A DNA stretch of 64,000 nucleotides. It comes from Desulfocucumis palustris (lineage in GTDB: Bacteria; Bacillota; Desulfotomaculia; Desulfotomaculales; Desulfocucumaceae). The notes under the pieces were generated by a model that did no database searches, was not told the origin of the DNA, and saw nothing but the letters and a program-made list of their open reading frames with translations. Positions 1 through 8,183 of the stretch are shown here, piece by piece. Both the position numbers and the translations under genes were made by a program. Numbering within the stretch: the first letter of the stretch is position 1; each line of letters opens with the position of its first letter. Location of the stretch: positions 78,097 to 142,096 of the forward strand of contig NZ_BFAV01000071.1 in assembly GCF_002933875.1 (NCBI RefSeq), written 5' to 3'.

Positions 1-179
1 GAGGGAACGATAAAAGCTGCCAGATCGCTGTCACCGGACATATCAGGAATAAACACCGCCACTATATCATCCACCCCTGGATGGCGGTAAATGGCATCCT
101 CAACCTTTTTAACCAGAAATTGCCCGCGGGCGGTTGTCTCCTCAAGGCTGGTGGTCATAATATGAGCTTGCTCACTCAT
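1..179 (-). CDS. Adenylate-forming-enzyme C-terminal-like protein (5' part only)
   Basis: The reading frame starts at the ATG whose first base is 179, after a good GGAGGTGA site, and runs off the left edge after 59 codons. The visible N-terminus contains VEDAIYRHPGVDD followed by IVAVFIPD and LAAFIVP. This resembles the small C-terminal domain of acyl-CoA synthetases and other AMP-binding enzymes (usual pattern: VE-AL-RHP-V-EAAVVG-PD). It appears only about 20 residues after the start, so this is not a full-length synthetase. It could be a free-standing C-terminal domain protein or a truncated gene. It lies 64 bases downstream of the hydroxyacyl-CoA dehydrogenase on the same strand, consistent with an acyl-CoA metabolism operon. 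Function is inferred only. Confidence 0.5.
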   Translation of the reverse strand, partial: MSEQAHIMTTSLEETTARGQFLVKKVEDAIYRHPGVDDIVAVFIPDMSGDSDLAAFIVP

Positions 180-243
180 CAACCCTCACCTCCGTTAATC
201 CGGTAGTCCGTTTATAGAACTAATTATTTAAATCAGCGCCCAA

Positions 244-1095
244 CTAACTGTAGTTGTAAAAACCGCGGCCGGTCTTCCTGCCCAGGTGTCCGGCCCTTAC
301 CAATTTGCGCAGCAACGGGCAGGGGCGGTATTTGGAATCGCCTGTTTCATTGTAAAGGGTTTCCGTTACCATCAGCATTGTGTCCAGTCCTATCAGGTCG
401 GACAGGGCCAGCGGGCCGATGGGATGGTTGGCGCCCAGCATCATGCCTTTGTCAATGTCCTGGGCTGAGGCCACACCCTCCATTAATACAAACATGGCCT
501 CGTTAAGCATGGGTACCAGTATCCGGTTTACCGCAAACAGGGGAGATTCGTTTACCAGTATGTACTCCTTACCGAATTTCTCCACCAGTTCAATGGTGGC
601 CTGAAGCGTTCCGCCATCGGTTTCCGCGCCCTTAATAATTTCCACCAGCTTCATTACCGGCACAGGATTGAAAAAATGCATGCCTATAAACTTACCCGGT
701 CTGGAGGTCGAGGCAGCCATTTCAGTGATGCTCAATCCCGATGTGTTGGAGGCGAAAATTGCAGCGGGGCCGCAAAGACCGTCCAACTCCCGGTAAAGTT
801 CTTTTTTTAGCTCCATTTTTTCAATTACGGCTTCAATAACAAAATCGCAGCTGGACAAATCTTTTAAAGCGGTTGTTCCTTTAATCCTGGACAATAATTG
901 TTCCGCATCTTCCTTTGTAATACGGTTTTTCTTCAAATCCCTGTCCAGATTTTTTTGGATGGCGGCCATGCCCCGGCTTACAAAATCTTCCGTCATATCC
1001 CGCATAACCACCTGGAATCCCGATTGCGCGGCCACCTGGGCAATACCGCAACCCATGGTGCCGGCTCCCACCACTCCCACCATTTTTATACTCAT
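244..1095 (-). CDS. 3-hydroxyacyl-CoA (3-hydroxybutyryl-CoA) dehydrogenase
   Basis: NAD-dependent oxidation of (S)-3-hydroxyacyl-CoA to 3-oxoacyl-CoA, or the reverse reduction in butyrate-type metabolism; cytosolic. The 283-residue protein opens with a Rossmann motif (VGVVGAGTMGCGIAQ), then EAVIEKMELKK, the catalytic-region FIGMHFFNPVPVMKLVEII and the C-terminal dimerisation domain with NHPIGPLALSDLIGLD. Length matches the family (about 280). I chose the ATG at 1095 because GGAGGAAACAGCA precedes it; the frame is open 29 codons further upstream, but that extension is not family-like. It reads leftward toward the AMP-binding-like gene at 1-179. I cannot separate a fermentative (hbd) from a beta-oxidation role. 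Confidence 0.93.
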   Translation of the reverse strand: MSIKMVGVVGAGTMGCGIAQVAAQSGFQVVMRDMTEDFVSRGMAAIQKNLDRDLKKNRITKEDAEQLLSRIKGTTALKDLSSCDFVIEAVIEKMELKKELYRELDGLCGPAAIFASNTSGLSITEMAASTSRPGKFIGMHFFNPVPVMKLVEIIKGAETDGGTLQATIELVEKFGKEYILVNESPLFAVNRILVPMLNEAMFVLMEGVASAQDIDKGMMLGANHPIGPLALSDLIGLDTMLMVTETLYNETGDSKYRPCPLLRKLVRAGHLGRKTGRGFYNYS

Positions 1096-1462
1096 TGCTG
1101 TTTCCTCCGTTAATAACCATTTTACAGTTTTTATGGTGTATTTTAAACTGTGAAAAAAGCCGTGTCTGAATATTCTGTTCAATAGTTCTCTATATATTGT
1201 GAAAATCCTTCATATTACGCTGTTAAATTCTTAAAAAAAGAAATCCAGTAAATATAATTTTTGAAAAGATTTTTTCCATCCGGTTATAAAATATTAAGGC
1301 TTATTAATAAAAAGAGGCGGTGAAGCATTGTTTGCTGAAAATGATTCGTGGTATTATGAGGGTTGGTTGGAGTAACAAAATTTGCTTTATGGTTATAATA
1401 AACAAATAAGGAAAGAAGTTATATCTTCTCCAGGCCGGTATAACTTCTTACTTTTAGAAAAT
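1096..1462. other. Intergenic region between divergent genes, with lspA promoter and a tiny ORF
   Basis: About 370 bases without a conventional gene. A plausible sigma-A promoter for lspA is TTGAAA at 1261-1266 and TATAAA at 1285-1290 (18-base spacer). Downstream, GAGGCGGTGA precedes a TTG at 1328 that opens a 15-codon frame ending in TAA at 1373-1375. Its last codons overlap a GGAG that could serve the TTG at 1382. That arrangement could couple translation of a leader peptide to lspA, but nothing else supports the peptide being real. Confidence 0.4.
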
Positions 1463-1978
1463 ATGGAAAAAGAAATTTTTTTGAAAATATATGGGGGTCA
1501 GGAATTGGCATTGTTAATAACCGTTCTTTTAACGATACTGACAGACCAGTTAAGTAAATTTTTAATACAGCGGGCCATGGAACTGGGGCAGTCCATTCCC
1601 GTCATAGACAATATATTTCACATAACATACATACTTAATCCCGGAGCCGCCTTCGGCATACTGGCCAACCGGACGGTTTTTTTCATCATAGCTACGGTTT
1701 TGGTTGTCCTGGGTGTGATTATCTTTTATTTCCGCAGCGGGCAAAAGAAAGGAATGCTCCCCGTGGCCCTGGGGCTGTTATTGGGAGGAGCCGCGGGAAA
1801 CCTCATCGACCGCCTGCGCTACGCCAAGGTGGTGGATTTTATCGACTTCAGGGTGTGGCCGGTTTTTAACCTGGCGGATACAGCCATAGTATGCGGAGCA
1901 GGGCTGCTGGTGCTGATATTATGGTTTAGCGAAAAGGAGAAATCCCGGGACAGGGTTGATTCCGATGCCAACGGTTAA
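1463..1978 (+). CDS. lspA: Lipoprotein signal peptidase (signal peptidase II)
   Basis: Membrane aspartyl protease that removes the signal peptide from prolipoproteins after lipidation. The motifs are clear: DQLSK near the N-terminus, NPGAAFG, GGAAGNLIDRLR, VVDFIDF and FNLADTAI; the last two carry the two catalytic aspartates. There are four hydrophobic segments, as expected. The start is uncertain. The frame is open from a TTG at 1382 with a weak GGAG. ATG 1463 has no good ribosome site. TTG 1511, preceded by AGGAA, would give the most family-like length of about 155 residues. I list the ATG. The stop lies inside the start of the next gene, suggesting translational coupling. Confidence 0.9.
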   Translation: MEKEIFLKIYGGQELALLITVLLTILTDQLSKFLIQRAMELGQSIPVIDNIFHITYILNPGAAFGILANRTVFFIIATVLVVLGVIIFYFRSGQKKGMLPVALGLLLGGAAGNLIDRLRYAKVVDFIDFRVWPVFNLADTAIVCGAGLLVLILWFSEKEKSRDRVDSDANG

Positions 1979-2906
1979 TAGTTACCACGTGGAACCCGGG
2001 GGCGCGGGGGTGCGGCTGGACGTGTTTCTGGCCGGGGAGAATCCGGACTTAAGCCGCTCCCATGTACAGAAACTCCTGGAGGACGGCCAGGTTACCGTCA
2101 ACGGCGGTCCGGCCAGGGCCAGTTACCGGGTAAAAACCGGTGACGTTATAATGCTGACAGTGCCGCCGCCGGTGGAAATGAAAGTTGAGCCGGAGCCCAT
2201 ACCCCTGGATATTTATTATGAGGACGAAGATGTGCTGGTGGTGAATAAGCCCCGGGGAATGGTGGTGCACCCGGCAGAGGGAAACTATTCGGGAACCCTG
2301 GTTAACGCGGTGCTTTATCACTGCCGGGATCTTTCCGGGATAAACGGCGTTCTCCGTCCCGGTATAGTTCACAGGCTGGACAAGGACACCTCAGGTTTAT
2401 TGATGGTGGCCAAAAATGACGTCTCGCACGTGGAACTGGCCAGCCAGTTAAAAGACAGGCAGGTGGTGAGGCGCTACCTGGCCCTGGCGCACGGTGTGGT
2501 TAAGGCTGAGCGCGGGGTGGTTGACGCTCCCATCGGCAGGGACCCCGGGGACCGTCAGAGGATGGCGGTGGTGTTCAGAAACGGCAAGCCCGCGGTGACC
2601 CACTACAGAGTGAAAAAAAAGTATCAAAACCACACATATATGGAACTGCGCCTGGAGACCGGCAGGACTCACCAGATCAGGGTGCATTTGAGTTACATCG
2701 GCCATCCTGTGGTGGGGGACCCCAAATATGGCCCGGCAAGGCCTCATTTCGGGCTGGACGGACAGTTTTTGCACGCTGCCGTACTGGGGTTTAAACATCC
2801 CCGCAGCGGGCAATTTATTCAGTTCGAGTCACCTCTGCCCGGGGTGCTGGCTGCTGTGCTGGCAGAACTTGAAGAGTCCGCCCCCGGGTTAGCCATGGAT
2901 CAGTGA
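1956..2906 (+). CDS. RluD-family 23S rRNA pseudouridine synthase
   Basis: Converts specific uridines in structured RNA to pseudouridine. The N-terminal S4 RNA-binding domain covers residues about 15-75 (VRLDVFLAG, LSRSHVQKLLEDGQVTVNG). The catalytic domain carries HRLDKDTSGLL around residue 142, with the catalytic Asp in HRLD, then GRTHQIRVHLSYIGHPVVGDPKYG. Length (about 316) fits the RluA/RluD class. The TTG at 1956 and the ATG at 1965 are both possible starts and both overlap the end of lspA. An lspA-rluD gene pair is a common Firmicute arrangement (family knowledge). The exact target uridines cannot be told from sequence. Confidence 0.92.
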   Translation: MIPMPTVNSYHVEPGGAGVRLDVFLAGENPDLSRSHVQKLLEDGQVTVNGGPARASYRVKTGDVIMLTVPPPVEMKVEPEPIPLDIYYEDEDVLVVNKPRGMVVHPAEGNYSGTLVNAVLYHCRDLSGINGVLRPGIVHRLDKDTSGLLMVAKNDVSHVELASQLKDRQVVRRYLALAHGVVKAERGVVDAPIGRDPGDRQRMAVVFRNGKPAVTHYRVKKKYQNHTYMELRLETGRTHQIRVHLSYIGHPVVGDPKYGPARPHFGLDGQFLHAAVLGFKHPRSGQFIQFESPLPGVLAAVLAELEESAPGLAMDQ

Positions 2907-3361
2907 TTATACTTTTTCCGGTACAAAATTTCCAGGAAAAGGGCGCTGATGCCGGCAGCGGTCAGCGGGCCCACCGGGACACCGTTAAACAGTATGATTC
3001 CGAAAATGGAGCCGATAATAAGCCCGAATATTATTTCCGGCTCCAAATGCATGAGCCTAATGCCTTCCCCGTTCATATGGGTGGCCAGCGCCCCGCCGAT
3101 GATGGAAAGTATGCCGGGCAGGGAGGTCAGGTTATAAACCAGGTCCTTCTCAGTTACCACCCCATTGGCCACGGGCACCAGTATGGAGAGCAGAAGGAAG
3201 AGCAGTCCCGCCTCCAGACCCCGCCGCTCCGCCAGGGGGAAAAAAAAGTTCAGGTTGGACAGCCTGAGTATAAGAAGAATGCAGGCTGCTATGGAAATAA
3301 GGTTGGAGCGGGCAACAATTCCTACCATTAATAGTATTACCAGCTGTGGCACGCCGGGCAA
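2900..3361 (-). CDS. DUF441 (UPF0756) family membrane protein
   Basis: A 153-residue, very hydrophobic protein with four to five membrane segments. The sequence (PLAERRGLEAGLLFLLLSILVPVANG, GVPVGPLTAAGISALFLEI) matches the DUF441/UPF0756 family, whose function is unknown. It is convergent with the pseudouridine synthase and overlaps its last codons by 7 bases. The upstream sequence on its strand gives a weak ribosome site, so the first few residues are uncertain. Confidence 0.8.
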   Translation of the reverse strand: MPGVPQLVILLMVGIVARSNLISIAACILLILRLSNLNFFFPLAERRGLEAGLLFLLLSILVPVANGVVTEKDLVYNLTSLPGILSIIGGALATHMNGEGIRLMHLEPEIIFGLIIGSIFGIILFNGVPVGPLTAAGISALFLEILYRKKYNH

Positions 3362-3434
3362 GGCACATCCCCCCTGTTTTTAGGTGATGGGTGATATGTA
3401 TTAATGGTATTTGCCCGGGCATGCAAATATGTAT

Positions 3435-3501
3435 AAAAAACTGGATGTTAATACCAGTAAGACCTCCCTGGCTGATGGATATGGATAGCCGGCGGGAGGT
3501 C
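3435..3501. terminator. Hairpins downstream of comA
   Basis: Two stems lie just past the stop of the minus-strand gene at 3513. On the minus strand ACTGG/CCAGT (3439-3458) is followed by a run of T (3435-3439), a weak intrinsic terminator. Next to it GACCTCCC (3461-3468) and GGGAGGTC (3494-3501) form an 8-bp stem followed by a T-run on the plus strand, suited to stopping plus-strand read-through. Confidence 0.5.
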
Positions 3502-3512
3502 CTGTTTTTTTA

Positions 3513-4322
3513 CTATTTGTTTTTGTCTATGGCGGTTTTCAGGGTATCGGCCCTCAACCCCACCCGCAATGCTTCCAGGGCCATAATTTCGTCAGGGGCG
3601 ATGTTGCCGAGGTTTACATTGGGGCCGAAGCGGTTGATAAGCTCCAGTTGTTGGTCCTTCTGGGGCGCTTCCCAGATGATAATCCTGGGATCCTCTATTT
3701 CAGCCAGCAGCATGTCAAGATCATCCTTGATGAAATTCCCGTGCTGGTCATAGAGGCCGACGTTGATGCCCGACTCCCTGCCCTCCAGGATAACCCGGAA
3801 AGCGCCGTTTTTCAGATCTGTTTTAATCATTTCCGCCATTACCGGCACCGGAGGATTACATTCCCCCACTTTTTTGCCCACCTCGGTCAATACTTTAAAC
3901 CCCATGTCTCCGGCCCTGACGATGGCTCTTTCTCTCACCTCCGGTGATAGGCTGATGGTTCCGTCGGAAACCTCAATGCAGGTAAATCCCAGGCTTTTGG
4001 CCAGATAAAGGAACTCTTCCAGTTTATTCTGGAGCAAAGCCACTTCCAGAAAAGTGCCTCCGGGGTAAATATCTATTCCGTAAGATTTGACCAGTTCTAT
4101 TTTTTCCTCCAGTATATTGTCCTTGTACAAAGCCGTGGTTCCGAATCCAAGCTTGATTAAGTCCACGTACTCCCCCGAGGTGTTGAGCAAATCCCTGGTT
4201 TCTCCCAGACCCACTCCCTTGTCGAGAATCATGGTCAGCCCCTGGACCCTGGGCCGGGCCAACCTGTCCCCCAGTGGAAATGTTATCAAATCCCTCCAGA
4301 TATTCGATTTTAAATAAATCAT
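3513..4322 (-). CDS. comA: Phosphosulfolactate synthase (ComA family)
   Basis: Adds sulfite to phosphoenolpyruvate to give (R)-2-phospho-3-sulfolactate, the first step toward coenzyme M in archaea and toward 3-sulfolactate in some Bacillus spores (family knowledge). The 269-residue protein shows family features of a TIM barrel: GLTMILDKGVG, YVDLIKLGFGTT, IDIYPGGTFLEVA, CIEVSDGTI, VLTEVGKKVG, IIWEAPQKDQQ and VNLGNIAPDEI. The ATG at 4322 follows AAGGGGTG. No other coenzyme M genes are in the window, so its role here (spore solute, sulfonate metabolism or other) is open. Confidence 0.9.
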   Translation of the reverse strand: MIYLKSNIWRDLITFPLGDRLARPRVQGLTMILDKGVGLGETRDLLNTSGEYVDLIKLGFGTTALYKDNILEEKIELVKSYGIDIYPGGTFLEVALLQNKLEEFLYLAKSLGFTCIEVSDGTISLSPEVRERAIVRAGDMGFKVLTEVGKKVGECNPPVPVMAEMIKTDLKNGAFRVILEGRESGINVGLYDQHGNFIKDDLDMLLAEIEDPRIIIWEAPQKDQQLELINRFGPNVNLGNIAPDEIMALEALRVGLRADTLKTAIDKNK

Positions 4323-4755
4323 TAAAACACCCCTTCCCGGTCTGCCGCATTCATACCCGGGGCGTGGCGTAAAACCAGGCAGCCGTAAACGGTTCCGGGG
4401 TATGTGCCGCTTCTCAATAAATTATTCATGGCGGCAGGCATTGGTTACATGAGGGGCCGGCGGCCTGAAACGGGGTGTGGCGGGCATGAATGTCCCGATG
4501 GTCCGCTGGAGGCTGTTGGACTGGAATAGAATTTTGATAATGACATTTAGAAGGAATTATATGACAAATATCGAAATCGAAAATAGATGCCAAATATCTT
4601 CACAACTGGCTAAAACTGTGATTATTCTAAAGATAAGTTGACTTCCGGCTGGCTGGATGGATGGATTAACAAAAGAAACCATAGATGCTGATTTTGAATC
4701 TTTTAAGGATTATGTAATGAGGCGCCGCAGGTGCATCTGCTAAAATAAGCCACCC
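4323..4755. other. Intergenic region, no convincing gene
   Basis: About 430 bases. Two tiny plus-strand frames are visible: ATG 4561 after AGAAGGAATT (26 codons), and an ATG in the GGATGGATGG stretch near 4660 ending at 4742 (28 codons, ends RRRRCIC). Neither resembles a family I know. They may be chance frames or remnants of a decayed gene. Confidence 0.3.
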
Positions 4756-5112
4756 CTAAGATGACACAAGTTTACGCAACCGTTCTAGTTGCGCTTCCGG
4801 GTTAAGCAATACTTCATTAACCGATGCATTAATACAATGCTCTAATTCTTCCCGGGAAATTCCATTTGAATATACAATCAGCAAACAATCATGCAGTTCT
4901 CTTATTTTATGCAATAAAGCAAAATCATCCGTTTTAGCAGTGTCTAAAGAAATAAATATTATCTCCGGCTTCTTGGTAACAATATACGTGATTGACTCGT
5001 CTTCTTTACCGGACTCATAAATCATGCAGCCAAGATTCCATAGCACTAATTTTAGGTTGTAAATAATTTCTGAACCATTATCGATTATGAGAACGGTTTT
5101 TTCGTTGTCCAC
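4756..5112 (-). CDS. Receiver-like (CheY-fold) protein, degenerate
   Basis: A 118-residue stand-alone domain resembling a response-regulator receiver: KTVLIIDNGSEIIYNLKLVLWNLGC, then PEIIFISLDTAKTDDFALLHKIREL, LIVYSNGIS and NEVLLNPEAQLERL. The usual DD acid pair is reduced to DN, and the conserved KP near the end is replaced by NP. The Asp in ISLD remains at the phosphoacceptor position. Phosphotransfer is therefore doubtful, and it may act by protein contact. The start is the GTG at 5112, because AAGGAGG sits just upstream inside a terminator-like hairpin. A GEMM-I riboswitch precedes it, which suggests control by a cyclic dinucleotide. Confidence 0.75.
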   Translation of the reverse strand: MDNEKTVLIIDNGSEIIYNLKLVLWNLGCMIYESGKEDESITYIVTKKPEIIFISLDTAKTDDFALLHKIRELHDCLLIVYSNGISREELEHCINASVNEVLLNPEAQLERLRKLVSS

Positions 5113-5145
5113 AAAAAGCCTCCTTAAAATAAGGAGGGTCATATG
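5113..5145 (-). terminator. Riboswitch expression platform: terminator hairpin enclosing the Shine-Dalgarno
   Basis: Read on the minus strand, CCTCCTTA-TTT-TAAGGAGG forms a perfect 8-bp stem followed by CTTTTT. The 3' arm is also the ribosome binding site of the receiver gene (GTG at 5112). One hairpin could therefore stop transcription and hide the Shine-Dalgarno, and the adjacent aptamer would switch it. Confidence 0.75.
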
Positions 5146-5162
5146 GGTGCTCTTTCCGGCAC

Positions 5163-5250
5163 TGGGAGCAGCTGGCTGTCATAGGCTAAACACCCTTAGA
5201 CCCTCTAGTTTTGCGCCACAACCTTTCGGTTGCTTTGCCCGAGCTATTTT
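5163..5250 (-). promoter_or_regulatory. GEMM-I (cyclic di-GMP-I class) riboswitch aptamer
   Basis: On the minus strand the order of conserved blocks matches GEMM-I: GGGCAAAG, then the P2 stem GCAACC-GAAA-GGTTGT with its GNRA tetraloop, GGCGCAAAAC, GGGTCTAAGG, and ATGACAGCCAGCTGC closing P1. The GAAA loop and the CTAAGG receptor side are hallmarks of the class. A TATAAT-like -10 lies upstream at 5261-5266 (complement). The GGG before CAAA suggests the c-di-GMP rather than the cGAMP variant, but my base numbering is not certain enough to exclude cGAMP. Confidence 0.85.
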
Positions 5251-5431
5251 TACAATACGAATTATATAGGAATAATGTATCAGGTAGAATAGGCCGTATT
5301 TCTTATAAAATTAAGACATTAGTCACATTGCTACTGGGATAAATTTCCCGATGCCGTGGGACAGGCTTGTTTGTAAAATGCCAGGCGTTTGAAAGGGCAA
5401 CCGTTAACCTGTAATTGCCGCGCTAAGAACT

Positions 5432-5467
5432 TAAAAAAATACCCTCACTCCGGAGAGCGAGAGTATT
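5432..5467 (-). terminator. Intrinsic terminator of the MFS gene
   Basis: On the minus strand ATACTCTCGCTC pairs through G-U wobbles with GAGTGAGGGTAT around a TCCG loop, followed by seven T. It sits about ten bases past the stop of the transporter gene. Confidence 0.85.
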
Positions 5468-5473
5468 CGGGGG

Positions 5474-6805
5474 TTAGCTTTTATTATCGCCGTCGGGGAG
5501 GGGTTTTTTAAGGGGAAACAGTCCAAGCGCCGGTTCCGGCGGCCCGTTCCGCTGTTTTTTCTCAGCCCGGCCCTGGTCGGCTTCGGCTTTGTTATCAGAG
5601 GTTTTTTCCATGTCTTTAACCCTTATCAGTAGTAGGGAGGATATGGCGGCAACGGCCGCCAGCCCCGCGGCCGACCAGAACATGAAAGGCCGGCCCTGGC
5701 CCAGCAGGATGCCGAAGGCGGGAGGGCCGAAGGCCACCCCGAAAAATCTCACGGAGCCGTACAGTGAGGTTACGATGCCCCTTCTTTCAGCCGCGCATGA
5801 ACTGGTGATAATTGTGTTAAGGCAGGGAAGGGTCAGCCCGGTGCCGACTCCCGCCAGGGATATGCCCACGAAAAATAAAATGGTGTTGTTTTGAAAAATC
5901 CCCAGCAGCGCCATGGAGCCGGCGATTACCGAAAGGCCTGCCACCACCAGCCATTTCATCAGTTTTACTTTTTTCTTTATTAATAATCCCGTGGCAAAGG
6001 AAGTGGCGCTCATAAAAAGCACCGGCACCGCCAGGGCGAATCCTTTTATTACACCCTTCAAATTATATGTTTTTTCCAGGAATTCCGAAAGGAAGAAGAG
6101 CACTCCGAAGAGCACCAGTAGGGCAACCATGCCGGCTAAAAAGGAAGTAAGCAGCATGGCGGATTTTTTTTCGAATATTTTTTTGACCGAATTAAGATAC
6201 TCATTCACTTTCTGGGTGGTCCTGTTGGACTTGGGCTCCTTTACCAGAAACCACAGGCCAAGGGTAATGGGAATGACCACCAGGGGAAAAAAAAGAAAAA
6301 CGGCATACCACACAATAAGGCCGATGGCCGCCCCCAGGATCGGGCTTATAACCTTTCCGAAGCCATTGGCCGCCTCTATTATTCCCAGGGTTTTGCTGCG
6401 CTCCTTGCCCTGGAAGAGATCGCCGCAAAGGGCCATGGCAATGGGTGCCGTGCCCGCCGCGCCGATTCCCTGCAGCACCCTGCCCCCCAGTATCACCGGG
6501 AAGGCCGCCTCTTTAAAAAAAATGGCGGCCAGGCCGGCCATCACTCCTCCCAGTCCGTACAGGACAAGTGAAGGCAATATAACTATTTTACGGCCGTAGC
6601 GGTCAGATAAAAAACCAGCCAGAGGGATTATCAGGCCAGCGGGAATGGAAAACAGGCTTATTATCAGGCTAAGTTTGAAATCAGTCAGGCCAAAAGCCGA
6701 CTTTATTGCAGGTAGCACGGGAATAATCATTGAATTGCCCAGCACCATGATAAACGGAACTCCACTGAGAGCAGCCACGGTGGCCGTATTTGCTTTTCCC
6801 GGCAT
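5474..6805 (-). CDS. Major facilitator superfamily drug/metabolite exporter
   Basis: A 443-residue polytopic membrane protein with about 12 hydrophobic segments. The MFS signature between segments 2 and 3 is present (GFLSDRYGRK, residues about 64-73), as is a second-half loop. GRVLQGIGAAGTAPIAMAL resembles motif C of proton-driven drug antiporters of the TetA/Bcr type. The C-terminus is long and hydrophilic (KAEADQGRAEKKQRNG...). The start at ATG 6805 follows AAGGATG. It stands alone, with its own terminator. The substrate cannot be predicted. Confidence 0.85.
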   Translation of the reverse strand: MPGKANTATVAALSGVPFIMVLGNSMIIPVLPAIKSAFGLTDFKLSLIISLFSIPAGLIIPLAGFLSDRYGRKIVILPSLVLYGLGGVMAGLAAIFFKEAAFPVILGGRVLQGIGAAGTAPIAMALCGDLFQGKERSKTLGIIEAANGFGKVISPILGAAIGLIVWYAVFLFFPLVVIPITLGLWFLVKEPKSNRTTQKVNEYLNSVKKIFEKKSAMLLTSFLAGMVALLVLFGVLFFLSEFLEKTYNLKGVIKGFALAVPVLFMSATSFATGLLIKKKVKLMKWLVVAGLSVIAGSMALLGIFQNNTILFFVGISLAGVGTGLTLPCLNTIITSSCAAERRGIVTSLYGSVRFFGVAFGPPAFGILLGQGRPFMFWSAAGLAAVAAISSLLLIRVKDMEKTSDNKAEADQGRAEKKQRNGPPEPALGLFPLKKPLPDGDNKS

Positions 6806-6839
6806 GAATTCACATCCTTGTTGTTAGGGTGAGCTGACT

Positions 6840-6883
6840 GGGGACATTTCTTCATGAATTTTACCTCTATATTGTCTCTCCCC
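6840..6883. repeat. Imperfect GGGGACA palindromic element, copy A
   Basis: Starts GGGGACATTTCTTCATGAA and ends TGTCTCTCCCC, a degraded inverted repeat upstream of the MFS gene. Its left arm is shared with the element at 18191, and its ends with the better preserved element at 26386. Confidence 0.5.
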
Positions 6884-7005
6884 TTTTTCGGCGGTATGCA
6901 TTTACATTCGTTTTCGAACATACAAATATTAGGAAAATAAACCGCCGCTACATCTAATGGTAATTGCTTCCCTGATGTGGCAGCCGAAAACGGAGGAGAA
7001 TATTA

Positions 7006-7281
7006 ATGTTGTTCATGTTTGATAAAATTGTTTTTTTAATGGCTTTCTGCAGGTTTTTATCCTCCACCATAGAGTTTTCCGCGGCACTTCTCATGCTTCG
7101 CTTCAACAGCGTGGAGACCGCTTTTAAAATAAACGCCGCCCTGGCCCTGGTGGGACCCACGGTGATGCTTACGGTTACTTCCCTGGGCCTGGTGGGTCTG
7201 GCCGGTAAAATTTCCTTCTCCGGCATGGTTTTTGTTCTGTTGGGGATTGGATTTATATTTTATGGCGTGAACAGAATTTAA
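7006..7281 (+). CDS. yqhV: YqhV family (DUF2619) small membrane protein
   Basis: A 91-residue protein with three hydrophobic segments. LMLRFNSVETAFKINAALALVGPTVM is typical of the YqhV family, found in endospore formers next to the spoIIIA locus in Bacillus; function unknown. The ATG at 7006 is preceded by CGGAGGAGAATATTA. Here it stands alone between the MFS gene and the pyrimidine operon. Confidence 0.8.
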   Translation: MLFMFDKIVFLMAFCRFLSSTIEFSAALLMLRFNSVETAFKINAALALVGPTVMLTVTSLGLVGLAGKISFSGMVFVLLGIGFIFYGVNRI

Positions 7282-7311
7282 TGCATTCCCGGCTTAATTT
7301 GCAAATTTTTA

Positions 7312-7339
7312 TTGACAGATGGTGCTGTCCTTTGATAAT
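7312..7339 (+). promoter_or_regulatory. Promoter of the pyr operon
   Basis: TTGACA at 7312-7317 and GATAAT at 7334-7339 with a 16-base spacer. It lies upstream of the PyrR leader and is the best sigma-A match in the region. Confidence 0.75.
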
Positions 7340-7360
7340 CTTTTTCTAATGTACAAGGAA

Positions 7361-8032
<672 letters not shown>

Positions 8033-8046
8033 CCTAAAAGAGTCAT

Positions 8047-8146
8047 CCTTTAAACAGCGGTCCCGTGAGGCCGGCAAGGAAGGACTTTATTTATACCCTG
8101 CCGGCCTCCGCCCGGTGTGATTTTACACACCGGGGAGGCCTTTTTT
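8047..8146 (+). promoter_or_regulatory. PyrR attenuator 2 (pyrR-pyrB spacer)
   Basis: The binding loop at 8047-8079 repeats the plan of attenuator 1: CCTT...CGGTC-CCGTGA-GGCCG...AAGG. The terminator at 8103-8146 is a long GC-rich stem (GGCCTCC...CCGGTGTG / CACACCGGG...GAGGCC) followed by six T. This gives a second, independent control point for pyrB and the genes beyond. Confidence 0.85.
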
Positions 8147-8183
8147 ATGCCCGCCCCGGGCAAACATAATGGAGGGAGTGCAG

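Noticed and set aside
5163..5250. Aptamer considered as a THF or preQ1 riboswitch
   Set aside because: The order of GGGCAAAG, GAAA tetraloop, GCGCAAA, CTAAGG and CAGCC-GCTGC is specific to GEMM-I and does not match the THF or preQ1 cores.
5913..6599. Long plus-strand open frame opposite the MFS gene
   Set aside because: It is an antisense shadow of the transporter, with low-complexity, basic translation and no ribosome site. The same applies to the long antisense frames over pyrB (8339-8980), pyrC (9307-9891) and pyrD (16332-16910).
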